64,000 nucleotides of DNA. Origin: Bin87 sp965203855 (GTDB taxonomy: Bacteria > Chloroflexota > Dehalococcoidia > Lucifugimonadales > UBA3495). The translations under genes and the position numbers were made by a program. Below the pieces are notes generated by a model that was given only the letters and a program-made list of their open reading frames with translations, searched no databases and was not told the origin of the DNA. Below are positions 17,296 to 25,117 of the stretch, in pieces (position 1 is the first letter of the stretch; the number at the start of each line of letters is the position of its first letter). The stretch is taken from positions 434,001 to 498,000 of the forward strand of contig CBDBDN010000005.1 in NCBI GenBank assembly GCA_965203855.1, given 5' to 3'.

Positions 17296-18195
17296 ATGAC
17301 GCAATCAGCAGCAACGGCAACGCAGCAGCAACCACAATCACAACCCCAACCCTCGCCGCATCAGAGGGACCTGGCCGGCGAATCCTGGGATCCGGGGCAG
17401 TACCTTAAGTTTGCCGACCATCGCCTGCGGCCGGCATTGGACTTGATGGGGCGCATTCCGTTGGAGCATCCGCAAGTTATTTACGATTTGGGCTGCGGCG
17501 GCGGGAATGTAACACGGCTGCTGGCGGAACGCTGGCCGGACGCCGCCGTAACCGGTGTGGACAACTCCCCGGAGATGCTGGAACAGGCCGGCGCAACGGA
17601 ATCGGCATTAGCATCAGCATCCTCAATCGCAGCAGCGGTGCGTTGGCAGCGCGGCGATTTAGCCGACTGGCAGCCCGATGCGCCGCCGTCAATCCTGTAC
17701 TCCAACGCCGTCATCCAGTGGGTGCCAAACCACCAGGAGCTGGTGCCGCGCCTGTGGGATATGCTGCCGTCGGGGGGCTGCCTGGCCGTACAAGCGCCGC
17801 TGAGCTGGGATATGCCGTCGCATCACATTATGCGGCAGACGCTGGCCGACGGCGGGCCCGGCGGCCGGCCCATCGGCCCGGCGGAACTGCGCCAGGCCGT
17901 CGGCAATCGCTGGGTACGGGACGCTGATTTTTATTACGATTTGCTGGCCGCTGAATCCGTCCATTTGGATGTGTGGACGACGGAATACCAGCATATCTTG
18001 GCCGGCGATGACGCCGTGCTGGAATGGGTAACCGGCACCGGATTGCGTCCCATCCTGAACGGACTGAATGACGCCGAGCGGGAAGTCTATCTGGCGGAAT
18101 ACCGGCGGCGTCTTAATGCGGCATACCCCCGCCGGGCCGACGGCGTAACCCTCTACCCGTTCCGCCGGCTGTTTTTCGTGGCAGTCCGCAAATAA
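17296..18195 (+). CDS. tam: Trans-aconitate 2-methyltransferase-like SAM methyltransferase
   Basis: Class I SAM methyltransferase of 299 residues. Motif I VIYDLGCGGGNV lies near residue 60, followed by WPDAAVTGVDNSPEML, the NAVIQWVPNH segment and the family-specific C-terminal stretch DVWTTEYQHIL with WVTGTGLRP. These match E. coli Tam, which methylates trans-aconitate formed spontaneously from cis-aconitate. A low-complexity Gln/Pro/Ser leader (about 30 residues) precedes the domain. The start at 17296 is chosen over 17281 because GGAG sits at suitable spacing. Divergent from the Nudix gene. Confidence 0.85.
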   Translation: MTQSAATATQQQPQSQPQPSPHQRDLAGESWDPGQYLKFADHRLRPALDLMGRIPLEHPQVIYDLGCGGGNVTRLLAERWPDAAVTGVDNSPEMLEQAGATESALASASSIAAAVRWQRGDLADWQPDAPPSILYSNAVIQWVPNHQELVPRLWDMLPSGGCLAVQAPLSWDMPSHHIMRQTLADGGPGGRPIGPAELRQAVGNRWVRDADFYYDLLAAESVHLDVWTTEYQHILAGDDAVLEWVTGTGLRPILNGLNDAEREVYLAEYRRRLNAAYPRRADGVTLYPFRRLFFVAVRK

Positions 18196-18204
18196 ATCCA
18201 GTTG

Positions 18205-18268
18205 GCATGGATAAACAGGATGAATGGGGATTATTTCTACATATCCCCTTTATCCTGTTTATCCATGC
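18205..18268. repeat. Long near-perfect inverted repeat (hairpin element)
   Basis: The left arm, 18205-18231, begins GCATGGATAAACAGGAT. It pairs with the right arm, 18243-18268, around an 11-nt spacer. The stem is about 26 bp with a few mismatches next to the loop. Related hairpins occur at 46174-46222 and 49861-49924, and single arms at about 5683 and 9432. It lies between tam and the epimerase, and no T-run follows. Confidence 0.9.
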
Positions 18269-18308
18269 TAAATATCAACTGCAAGAGACTCGAGAGAGAG
18301 GTGCAATT

Positions 18309-19247
18309 ATGACGGTTTTGGTATTGGGCGGCGCCGGTTTTATCGGGCCGCGGGTCATCCGCAAACTGGTGGAGCGCGGCGAGGAGGTCTATGCGACGGA
18401 CATTAATCCGCTGCCGGACATTCCCGGCGTTGACCGCAACAGTATCCGCAGCGCGCGGGTTGACATTACCGAGTTTGAGCAGGTAGCGCGGGCCATCGTG
18501 GAAGCGCAGCCCGACCGCATCATCAACCTGGCCTATCTGCTGGGCGGCGGCGAGGGCAATCCGCACCATCAGATGCGGCTCAACATACTGGGGATGGACA
18601 ACTGCTTTGAGGCCGGGCGGCTGCTGGGCGTCAACCGCATCGTCTATGCCAGTTCGGTGGCCGTGAGCGGGCAGCAGTCCAATTTCGGCGACCGCCCGGC
18701 AACCGAGGACGATGCTACCTACGGGACGAGCCAGTACGCCGTCCACAAGATTTTCAACGAGTTCCAGGCCAAAATGTTCAACGACAACTACGGTATGTCC
18801 ATTACGGGCATCCGGCCGGCCAATGTAACGGGGCCGGACAAGGTGCGCGGCTCTACCGACCATGTGCGCTGCGTAACTTTGCCGGCGCGGGGCGAGCCGG
18901 TCAGTTTCCCTTACCGGGAAATGATGCGTCTGCCGATACACGTTGAGGACATTGCCGAAGCTTTTGTGCGCGTGTCGCTGGTGAATCGCAGCGAGTATCC
19001 GGTGTACAACTCCGGCGGCGTTCCGATCAGCCTGGGCGACCTGGCCGAAATGGTGCGGGGGTATCTGCCCGACGCGCAAATCGGCTTTGACCATGAGGGC
19101 GGCCGGGAGCATTCCGGCAACTACCTGGTGGACAACAGCCGGCTGCTGTCGGAGTTTGAGCTGACCTACGCGCCGCTGGAGCAGCGGGTGCTGGAAATCA
19201 TCAACGAAGTGCGCGCCGATGAGGGACTGCCGCTAGTAGCGGGATAA
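18309..19247 (+). CDS. NAD-dependent epimerase/dehydratase (extended SDR)
   Basis: A 312-residue extended SDR beginning MTVLVLGGAGFIGPRVI, with the cofactor motif GGAGFIG at residues 7-13 and the catalytic YAVHK (Tyr-x3-Lys) near 143. The RPANVTGP and HVEDIAEAFV motifs are typical of nucleotide-sugar epimerases and related reductases. The start is placed at 18309, after GAGAGAGGTG; the upstream frame runs through the hairpin element and is rejected. A paralogue with the same C-terminus (YLVDNSR, then VLDHINDARAE-type ending) is at 53194-54135. Substrate unknown. Confidence 0.88.
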   Translation: MTVLVLGGAGFIGPRVIRKLVERGEEVYATDINPLPDIPGVDRNSIRSARVDITEFEQVARAIVEAQPDRIINLAYLLGGGEGNPHHQMRLNILGMDNCFEAGRLLGVNRIVYASSVAVSGQQSNFGDRPATEDDATYGTSQYAVHKIFNEFQAKMFNDNYGMSITGIRPANVTGPDKVRGSTDHVRCVTLPARGEPVSFPYREMMRLPIHVEDIAEAFVRVSLVNRSEYPVYNSGGVPISLGDLAEMVRGYLPDAQIGFDHEGGREHSGNYLVDNSRLLSEFELTYAPLEQRVLEIINEVRADEGLPLVAG

Positions 19248-19291
19248 GGCCCTGAATAAAGCGACGCTTCCGCCGACGGGAATATGCCGCT

Positions 19292-19741
19292 ATGTGGCAG
19301 AATGTCAAATACTATGCGCTGGCTTATGCCATAATGGTGGCCGGAGCTATGCTGTCATCCGGGTTTCAGCTGCTGGGCGACCAGTTTCCCGCCGGCCACC
19401 CGGCCGGCACCATAGCGGCCAACTTGTCCGGCGTAACTATTGGAGGTTTGATTATGGTAATGGGATTCCTCAAGGACAGCCGGCTTGATGAGGAACGCCA
19501 GCGCACTGAAGCGGAACGCAAACGCACCGAAGCGGAACGCCAGCGCGCGGCAGAGGCGGAAGCTCGCACCGCAGCAGCAGAAGCCCGGGCTGAGCGCGAA
19601 AGAGAGCGGGCCGAGCGCGAGCGTGAACGCTCCGACCGGATGTTGGAACGCTACGAAGCCGCTACCGCGGCCCTAATCCAACGCTTGGAAGAGCGGAACA
19701 GCGCCGGCAGAGGCCAGGCCGGCGGGTCGGATTCGGCGTAG
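19292..19741 (+). CDS. Membrane-anchored coiled-coil protein, copy 1 of tandem pair
   Basis: A 149-residue protein. Residues 1-62 include two hydrophobic segments (YYALAYAIMVAGAMLSSGF and the GTIAANLSGVTIGGLIMVMG region). The rest is a charged coiled coil made of repeated EAERQR/RAERERER units. The next gene is a tandem paralogue whose first ~62 residues are nearly identical. The two differ mainly in the number of coiled-coil repeats. Function unknown; membrane tethering of a cytoplasmic rod is the simplest reading. Confidence 0.75.
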   Translation: MWQNVKYYALAYAIMVAGAMLSSGFQLLGDQFPAGHPAGTIAANLSGVTIGGLIMVMGFLKDSRLDEERQRTEAERKRTEAERQRAAEAEARTAAAEARAERERERAERERERSDRMLERYEAATAALIQRLEERNSAGRGQAGGSDSA

Positions 19742-19799
19742 CCAAAGCTGCGGCAGCTGCTGATAGCAGCCTACCAGTATCTGGCAGGAATATGCCGCT

Positions 19800-20186
19800 A
19801 TGTGGCAGAATGTCAAATACTATGTGCTGGCTTATGCCATAATGGTGGCCGGCGCATTGCTGTCATCCGGGTTTCAGCTGCTGGGCGACCAGTTTCCCGC
19901 CGGCCACCCGGCCGGCACCATAGCGGCCAACTTGTCGGGCGTAACCATTGGAGGTTTGATTATGGTAATGGGATTCCTCAAAGACAGCCGGGTTGAGGAG
20001 GAACGCAAGCGCACCGAAGCGGCAGAAGCCCGTGCTGTAGCGGCAGAAGCCCGGGCCGAGCGCGAGCGTGAACGCGCTGACCGGATGCTGGAACGCTACG
20101 AAGCTGCTACCGCGGCCCTGATCCAACGCCTTGAAGAGCAAAACGGCGCCGGCAAAAATCAGGCCGGCGGGCCGGATTCGGCGTAG
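19800..20186 (+). CDS. Membrane-anchored coiled-coil protein, copy 2 of tandem pair
   Basis: A 128-residue paralogue of the preceding gene, with the same start context (GGAATATGCCGCTATG), nearly identical membrane half, and identical ending style (EQNGAGKNQAGGPDSA against ERNSAGRGQAGGSDSA). It has lost about 21 residues of the charged repeat, consistent with unequal recombination inside the EAERxR-encoding repeats. Function unknown. It is followed 57 bp later by another small membrane protein. Confidence 0.75.
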   Translation: MWQNVKYYVLAYAIMVAGALLSSGFQLLGDQFPAGHPAGTIAANLSGVTIGGLIMVMGFLKDSRVEEERKRTEAAEARAVAAEARAERERERADRMLERYEAATAALIQRLEEQNGAGKNQAGGPDSA

Positions 20187-20242
20187 CCAACGCTCATAAC
20201 CGACGCTATGGCAGGCACTGAGTCTGCGATGATTGACGGCTG

Positions 20243-20851
20243 ATGAGTTGGGTAACCAGTGAATTCGTAAGCGTCCTCACTTTCCTGCTGCCGGGGTTTG
20301 TCGGGGCTGCCGTTTTCTATGCGCTGACCTCGCATCCCCGGCCCGGCGAATTTGACCGGGTAGTGCAGGCGCTGGTGTTCACTACGTTGGCGCAGGCGAT
20401 GACCTGGGCTGCGCGCTGGATTGGCGGCTGGCGCTGGCCGGGCTACGAATGGCCGGCCGGGTTGGAACTATCGGTTTCCGTAATCAGCGTAGCGGGCATA
20501 GCGCTGCTGGCCGCCGCCGTTTCCAATCACGATACGGCGCACCGCCTGCTGCGCCGCATGGGCGTAACGCGGGAAACCTCATATCCATCGGAATGGTACT
20601 CGGCGTTTGCCGAAAACTCCGGGCGGTATGTTGTGCTACACTTGAGAGGCAACCGCCGTCTGTACGGCTGGCCGGAGGAGTGGCCCGGCAGTTCCGCAGC
20701 AGGACATTTCAGGATAACCGAAGCCCAATGGCTGGACGACGTACAAAACGGCGCTGCTCTGATGGAAACCGTTGAGGTATTAGTGCCAGCCGCCGCAGTG
20801 GAAGTGGTACAATTCCTACAGGAACCGGACCCCGAAAGCGCGGGTCAATAA
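20243..20851 (+). CDS. Membrane protein, DUF6338-like
   Basis: A 202-residue protein with an N-terminal hydrophobic segment FVSVLTFLLPGFVGAAVFYAL and two more around residues 45-95, then a soluble C-terminal half containing WYSAFAENSGRYVVLHLRGNRRLYGWPEEWPG in outline. That topology, with the xLPGFV start and a beta-rich tail, resembles DUF6338 proteins, a family with no assigned function. The resemblance is from memory only. The gene lies after two membrane/coiled-coil genes on the same strand and may belong to the same unit. Confidence 0.65.
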   Translation: MSWVTSEFVSVLTFLLPGFVGAAVFYALTSHPRPGEFDRVVQALVFTTLAQAMTWAARWIGGWRWPGYEWPAGLELSVSVISVAGIALLAAAVSNHDTAHRLLRRMGVTRETSYPSEWYSAFAENSGRYVVLHLRGNRRLYGWPEEWPGSSAAGHFRITEAQWLDDVQNGAALMETVEVLVPAAAVEVVQFLQEPDPESAGQ

Positions 20852-20873
20852 TCCCCTATTTGGAGCGCAAATC

Positions 20874-21017
20874 ATGGTCAGAGTAGCGAACCCTTCCCCC
20901 AGCAAGCGGCGCGCCCTGATTAAGGCCGGCAAGTGGGATCCTGCCGACCCGGTGGCCAAAATGGTCAAGCCGCCGCCCCCGCCGCCCCCCCCGCCTAAAA
21001 AACGCAGCGGCGACTAA
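20874..21017 (+). CDS. Small proline-rich basic protein, 47 residues
   Basis: A short frame starting ATGGTCAGAGTAGCG, 22 bp after the previous stop and preceded by TTGGAGCG. The product begins MVRVANPSPSKRRALIKAGK, is strongly basic, and ends in nine consecutive prolines plus KKRSGD. The ribosome binding site, the spacing and a codon composition like neighbouring genes support translation, but the frame is short. Function unknown. The gene converges on the minus-strand gene that ends at 21074. Confidence 0.5.
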   Translation: MVRVANPSPSKRRALIKAGKWDPADPVAKMVKPPPPPPPPPKKRSGD

Positions 21018-21073
21018 CCAGCGCACCCGACTGACCGGCGCGCCCGGCGGCTGGGCCTCCGGGCGCCCCTGCC

Positions 21074-22678
21074 TCACGAGCGGTTGGTGGCGTAAGGCAG
21101 ATGCTCGCCGATGTAGCCGACGATGAACTTGTCGCTGGCGTCGTCCCGGTCAAAGTAAATCTGCATCCCGCTGTTGGAGCCGCGATAAGTCAGGTGCCGG
21201 GTGATGGTTACCTTGCGGCTATAATCCTGGTCGCTGAAAGAACGCTTGTCGCCGTAGCGGGACATGGTGAAATCAGACTCGTCATTGGCATGGGTCCAGC
21301 CCATCAGGTTGATGAAGTAGTTGTCCCAGTTGCCGATACTCCCGTTAGGGGTGTTGTACCAGGCTTGGGCCAGCGTGTTGATGGCGTCCAGCGCAGCGAC
21401 AATTTCGGCGCCGGTGGGGCGCTGTTTGCCGAAATCGGCCAGCGGCTTGGCGCAGCTGTTCAGAAACCGCAGACGCGAGAACCGTTCCGGGTTGGTGATG
21501 GAATCCATTACCAGAGCAGTGCGGTTTTCCGCTCCCTCTGCGCCGTCATCCACTGTCGTATTTGCCGCGTCATCGCCGGCATCGGATTGCGCGCCGCCGT
21601 AATAATTTTCGTACTGCGAAAGGCGTTCCCGCAGCTCTGCTATCGTAGAGTTGGCCTCCGCCATCTGATCTTCCAGGACATAGATGCGCTGCTGCGCCGC
21701 CGTGTTGTCCGGGCTTGGGCTGTCGCCGGCGCTGGCAGGTTCGGGTTTGGCCGCTTCCTCGGCAATGCGGGTGGCGGCGGTGCGGGCGCTTGCCATCAGT
21801 TCGTTCAGCTGGCGGTCGGCGGCGCCTTCCAGCATTTCCAGCAGCAGCAGGCAGTTGCGGTTAGCGACGTCGTCCGCGATGCGCTGCCGCTCAGCGTCCA
21901 GCAGGGCTGCCGCCTGCGCGCCGTCCGTAGCCAGCAGGCGCAAGCGGGAATCATCCTGGTCGGCATAGCGGGAGAACAGGGCGATTTTGGCGTTGAGCCA
22001 GTCCAGCAGCTGATGGCCGGGCAGTTCCCGGCCAATCGTGATCTGCTCGGCGGCGGTGATGGCGGACACGGCGGCCCAATCCTGATGGCGGTCGGCCAGC
22101 GCGCCGAGTTCCTGCTCTGCCTGTCCGTCCTCGGTCACCACGATGGACAAGTCGTGCTGCCCGAAAAGGTCGGCAATGGCGGAGATGACCGGTCGGCTGC
22201 CGGACGGGTTGCCGGATGTACCGGCGGCGCGAGTGCGGTCGGCGCGCAGGGTTTGCAGTACGGCGTCCAGACCGGACGGGCCGGCTTTGTCGTCCCAAGG
22301 CAGTTCGTCGGCGTCCAGCGCTTCGGGCATCGCAATGACGGCGATGCAGTACCCGCCGGACGGCGACGCGTCGGCATTGGTATTGGCGTAGGCGCCGGTC
22401 ATCAGGTAGGCGGTATAAGGCTCGGCATCCGCGGCCGGCCGGTAGCGGACGCCGACAATCTGCCCCTGCTTGACCGTGGTGGACATCGGCGCAGAGATGC
22501 GGATGCACAAATTGGCGCGCTGCCACTCGCGGGATAAAGCCGAACCGCCCAATTCTTTGCGGGCCTGGCCTTGATAGGCGCCGGCATGGGCGATTGCCCA
22601 GTCGCGGGCCAGCTTGTCGGCATTACGCAGCTGGTTCTGGCTGTTCAAATTGATTAGTTGCTGTCGGATGACTGCCAT
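21074..22678 (-). CDS. Large uncharacterised protein with coiled coil and distinct C-terminal domain
   Basis: A 534-residue cytoplasmic-looking protein. The start at 22678 (MAVIRQQLINLNSQN) has GAGG eight bases upstream; the frame is open to 22768 but with a Cys-rich unlikely leader. Layout: an alpha/beta N-terminal region (to about 260), a helical Ala/Glu-rich stretch with a predicted coiled coil (RIYVLEDQMAEANSTIAELRERLSQYE, near 350-375), an acidic linker, then a C-terminal domain ending KFIVGYIGEHLPYATN. I do not recognise it. The large multidomain form and divergent small-molecule-type neighbour make a defence or signalling role possible but unproven. Confidence 0.7.
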   Translation of the reverse strand: MAVIRQQLINLNSQNQLRNADKLARDWAIAHAGAYQGQARKELGGSALSREWQRANLCIRISAPMSTTVKQGQIVGVRYRPAADAEPYTAYLMTGAYANTNADASPSGGYCIAVIAMPEALDADELPWDDKAGPSGLDAVLQTLRADRTRAAGTSGNPSGSRPVISAIADLFGQHDLSIVVTEDGQAEQELGALADRHQDWAAVSAITAAEQITIGRELPGHQLLDWLNAKIALFSRYADQDDSRLRLLATDGAQAAALLDAERQRIADDVANRNCLLLLEMLEGAADRQLNELMASARTAATRIAEEAAKPEPASAGDSPSPDNTAAQQRIYVLEDQMAEANSTIAELRERLSQYENYYGGAQSDAGDDAANTTVDDGAEGAENRTALVMDSITNPERFSRLRFLNSCAKPLADFGKQRPTGAEIVAALDAINTLAQAWYNTPNGSIGNWDNYFINLMGWTHANDESDFTMSRYGDKRSFSDQDYSRKVTITRHLTYRGSNSGMQIYFDRDDASDKFIVGYIGEHLPYATNRS

Positions 22679-22756
22679 CGGTTCAGCCTCACAGTCATAG
22701 GATTGGCATTGACAGAGAATAATTATAACGGATACGCCGCAGCGGAGGGCAACGGA

Positions 22757-22786
22757 TTGGCGGCGCATTGTATTGCGGGTTATAAT
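22757..22786 (+). promoter_or_regulatory. Sigma-70-like promoter, TTGGCG-18 bp-TATAAT
   Basis: A perfect TATAAT at 22781-22786 sits 18 bp after TTGGCG. It lies 56 bp upstream of the start of the spermidine-synthase-like gene. Confidence 0.7.
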
Positions 22787-22842
22787 GGGGGCAACGCAAG
22801 TTCTGCCCGCATCGGGCCGATTGATTCGTGCCGGAGCGCGCT

Positions 22843-23778
22843 ATGATTTTCTCGATTGACCACCTGGCTAACGAATGGACTGCAACGCTTGAGGCGTTGC
22901 CTGAATATCCTGTGCTGGAGCTCGGGCCGCTTAAGCTGGATAAGGGCACGGGGCGATCCGGTCGCACTGAGCGTTGGTATAGCCCCAAGCTTGGGCGGTT
23001 GCTCTACGCCAAAACCCCGATAACCGTTGAATATCCGTCGCTGGAGCAGTCGGATGGCAAAAGCTGGACAATGTGGATGTCCGGCGCACAGGATGAATGC
23101 CTGGCGATGAAAAGCATGGCGCGGAGCGCGGCCGGCCACGTCCTTATTGGTGGATTGGGGTTAGGCATCTTGGCTTGGTTGTGCGCGTCCAAGCCGCTGG
23201 TGAAGTCGGTCACCGTCATCGAAATAAAGCGGGGTGTCATAGATACGGTAAGCCCGGTGGTCAATCATCCCAAAATCGCAGTTGAGCAGGGCGACATCCA
23301 GGAATACCTGGCCCGAACTACCGACAAATACGATTTCATAGGATTGGATACCTGGCCGGACGCAGGCCGGGCGGTAATGGAATCTCCGAGCGCCAAGGAT
23401 TACTCACGGGGGGCATTAGCCCGCAACGGGATAGTGCGAACTTGGCTTGACGAGATTACCGACCGTCTAATCCAAAGCAATACGCTGGAAAATGCCGCGC
23501 AAACGGCGCAGAAAACGCGCGGCAAGATGCTGGACTACCCCCAAATGGTAGGCAATCGGGCTTGTGATTTCTGCGGCGCGAACCCGTTCATTGACTGCTA
23601 TGGGTTCTGCATAGAATGCTTTTATCATACCGGGATCTGTGCAGAAGCCGGGGCTGAAATACCAGCGAAAGCCGAGCGACTGATGGCAAGAATGACTAAT
23701 GGCGAGTTGGATTACCTTGCCGAGCCCTATCCCGAAATGTATGAGCATATCGTCGGGCAGCGCTCCGGCACGGGATGA
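22843..23778 (+). CDS. Spermidine-synthase-like methyltransferase-fold protein with C-terminal Cys cluster
   Basis: A 311-residue protein. Residues about 95-170 form a Rossmann-like segment, AGHVLIGGLGLGILAW followed by VTVIEI, resembling the spermidine synthase/SAM-binding fold, with DFIGLDTWPDAG as the equivalent of the catalytic-Asp strand. Near residue 245 it carries a compact Cys cluster, CDFCGANPFIDC then YGFCIECF, likely a zinc ribbon. That combination is not one I recognise. The start at 22843 follows GGAG and a clear promoter. Activity could be aminopropyl or methyl transfer, or the fold may be catalytically altered. Confidence 0.6.
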   Translation: MIFSIDHLANEWTATLEALPEYPVLELGPLKLDKGTGRSGRTERWYSPKLGRLLYAKTPITVEYPSLEQSDGKSWTMWMSGAQDECLAMKSMARSAAGHVLIGGLGLGILAWLCASKPLVKSVTVIEIKRGVIDTVSPVVNHPKIAVEQGDIQEYLARTTDKYDFIGLDTWPDAGRAVMESPSAKDYSRGALARNGIVRTWLDEITDRLIQSNTLENAAQTAQKTRGKMLDYPQMVGNRACDFCGANPFIDCYGFCIECFYHTGICAEAGAEIPAKAERLMARMTNGELDYLAEPYPEMYEHIVGQRSGTG

Positions 23779-23799
23779 CCGCTATCGCATCTTTTCCGC

Positions 23800-23828
23800 T
23801 TGCCGCCGCATCGCATCGCCCATATAAT
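23800..23828 (+). promoter_or_regulatory. Sigma-70-like promoter, TTGCCG-17 bp-TATAAT
   Basis: TTGCCG at 23800-23805 and a perfect TATAAT at 23823-23828 are spaced by 17 bp, about 90 bp before the LLM oxidoreductase start. The same hexamers and spacing recur at 28185-28213. Confidence 0.75.
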
Positions 23829-23918
23829 GCGGGCTACGCAAGTTCACCAACCCGCAGCGCGCATCGCCGACCGTCGCCAAGCGCGGCGTTGCGGACGGCA
23901 TACGAGGAGGCTTCCCTA

Positions 23919-25091
23919 ATGGCGCTACCCGACCGCATGAAGTTCGGCATCTTTATGGGCCCGTTCCATCGGGCCGGCGAAAATCCTACCCTGGCACTGG
24001 AACGCGACCTGGAACTGGTGCAGTGGCTGGATTATCTGGGCTTTGACGAAGCCTGGATCGGCGAGCATCACAGCGCCGGCTGGGAAATCATTTCCTCGCC
24101 GGAAATTTTCATTGGCGTGGCCGCCGACCGCACCAAGCACATCAAACTGGGCACCGGCGTGGTCAGCCTGCCCTATCATCATCCCTTTATGGTCGCCAAC
24201 TGGATGACCCAGTTGGATCATATGACGCGGGGGCGCGTGATGCTGGGCGTTGGCCCCGGCGCCCTGCCCGGCGACGCTTATATGATGGGCATTGACCCGG
24301 CCAGCCAGCGCATCCGAATGGACGAAGCTCTGGGCGTGATTATGCGCCTGTTCAAGGAAAAGGAGCCGATTTCGCATACAAGCGACTGGTTTGTGATGCA
24401 AGAGGCGATGTTGCAGCTGCGCCCGTACCAGACGCCCCATATGCCGATTTCGGTAGCCTCGGTGCAGACGCCCTCCGGCGTGGCGCTGGCCGGCAAGCAT
24501 GGCGCTTCGGTGCTGACCATCACGACGCCGCGCGACCCCAAGATGCCGCAAGGCGCCGACCTGAAAGAGCTGTGGGACATCTGCGAGGAATCGGCGGCGG
24601 AACACAACCAGACCGTGGACCGCTTTGACTGGCGGCTGGTGCTGCCCGTCCATCTGGCCGACACGCGCAAGGAGGCTTTTGAGCAGGCGCGCATCGGCGC
24701 CGGCCGCTACCAGCGCGAGTACTTTGAGCATACGATGGGCCGCGCCCAGGTAGTGGACGGGCCTCCGGAGAAAATCATTGATGTGATGGCGGAGCGCGGC
24801 GCCTGGATCATCGGCACGCCGGACGACTGCATTGAGGGCATCAAGCGGCTGGAGGAACGCAGCGGCGGGTTCGGCGCTTTTATGGTGCAGACGGTGGATT
24901 GGGCGGCGCGCGAGCATATGCTGCACAGCTACGAACTGATTGCCCGCCATGTAATGCCGCATTTCCAAGGTTCGGCCAAGGCGACGGTGGCGTCCAATAA
25001 ATGGGCCTACGAGCGGCGGGAAGCGCTGCAAGCGGGACGGAGCCGGGCATTGGATCGGGCGCGGGCGGACTATGCGGAGCGGAGCGGCTAG
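23919..25091 (+). CDS. Luciferase-like (LLM class) flavin-dependent oxidoreductase
   Basis: A 390-residue TIM-barrel monooxygenase of the bacterial luciferase family, using FMN or F420. Typical features are MKFGIFMGPFHRAGENP at the N-terminus, LGFDEAWIGEHHSAGWE, the LGTGVVSLPYHHPFMVA strand and GRVMLGVGPG. Start chosen at 23919, where GAGGAGG precedes the ATG; the earlier frame contains promoter sequence. Such genes are abundant in Chloroflexota and Actinomycetota that oxidise organic compounds. The substrate cannot be predicted. A paralogue is at 55294-56235. Confidence 0.92.
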   Translation: MALPDRMKFGIFMGPFHRAGENPTLALERDLELVQWLDYLGFDEAWIGEHHSAGWEIISSPEIFIGVAADRTKHIKLGTGVVSLPYHHPFMVANWMTQLDHMTRGRVMLGVGPGALPGDAYMMGIDPASQRIRMDEALGVIMRLFKEKEPISHTSDWFVMQEAMLQLRPYQTPHMPISVASVQTPSGVALAGKHGASVLTITTPRDPKMPQGADLKELWDICEESAAEHNQTVDRFDWRLVLPVHLADTRKEAFEQARIGAGRYQREYFEHTMGRAQVVDGPPEKIIDVMAERGAWIIGTPDDCIEGIKRLEERSGGFGAFMVQTVDWAAREHMLHSYELIARHVMPHFQGSAKATVASNKWAYERREALQAGRSRALDRARADYAERSG

Positions 25092-25117
25092 GCTGCGCTG
25101 GCCGACAAGGTGCGCTA

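Noticed and set aside
18207..18308. Longer epimerase start through the hairpin
   Set aside because: The extra residues translate the inverted repeat; the conserved Rossmann start and GAGAGAGGTG site favour 18309.
21101..22537. 478-codon plus-strand frame opposite the uncharacterised large gene
   Set aside because: Gly/Val/Gln-rich shadow; the minus-strand frame has the better start signal and natural protein composition.
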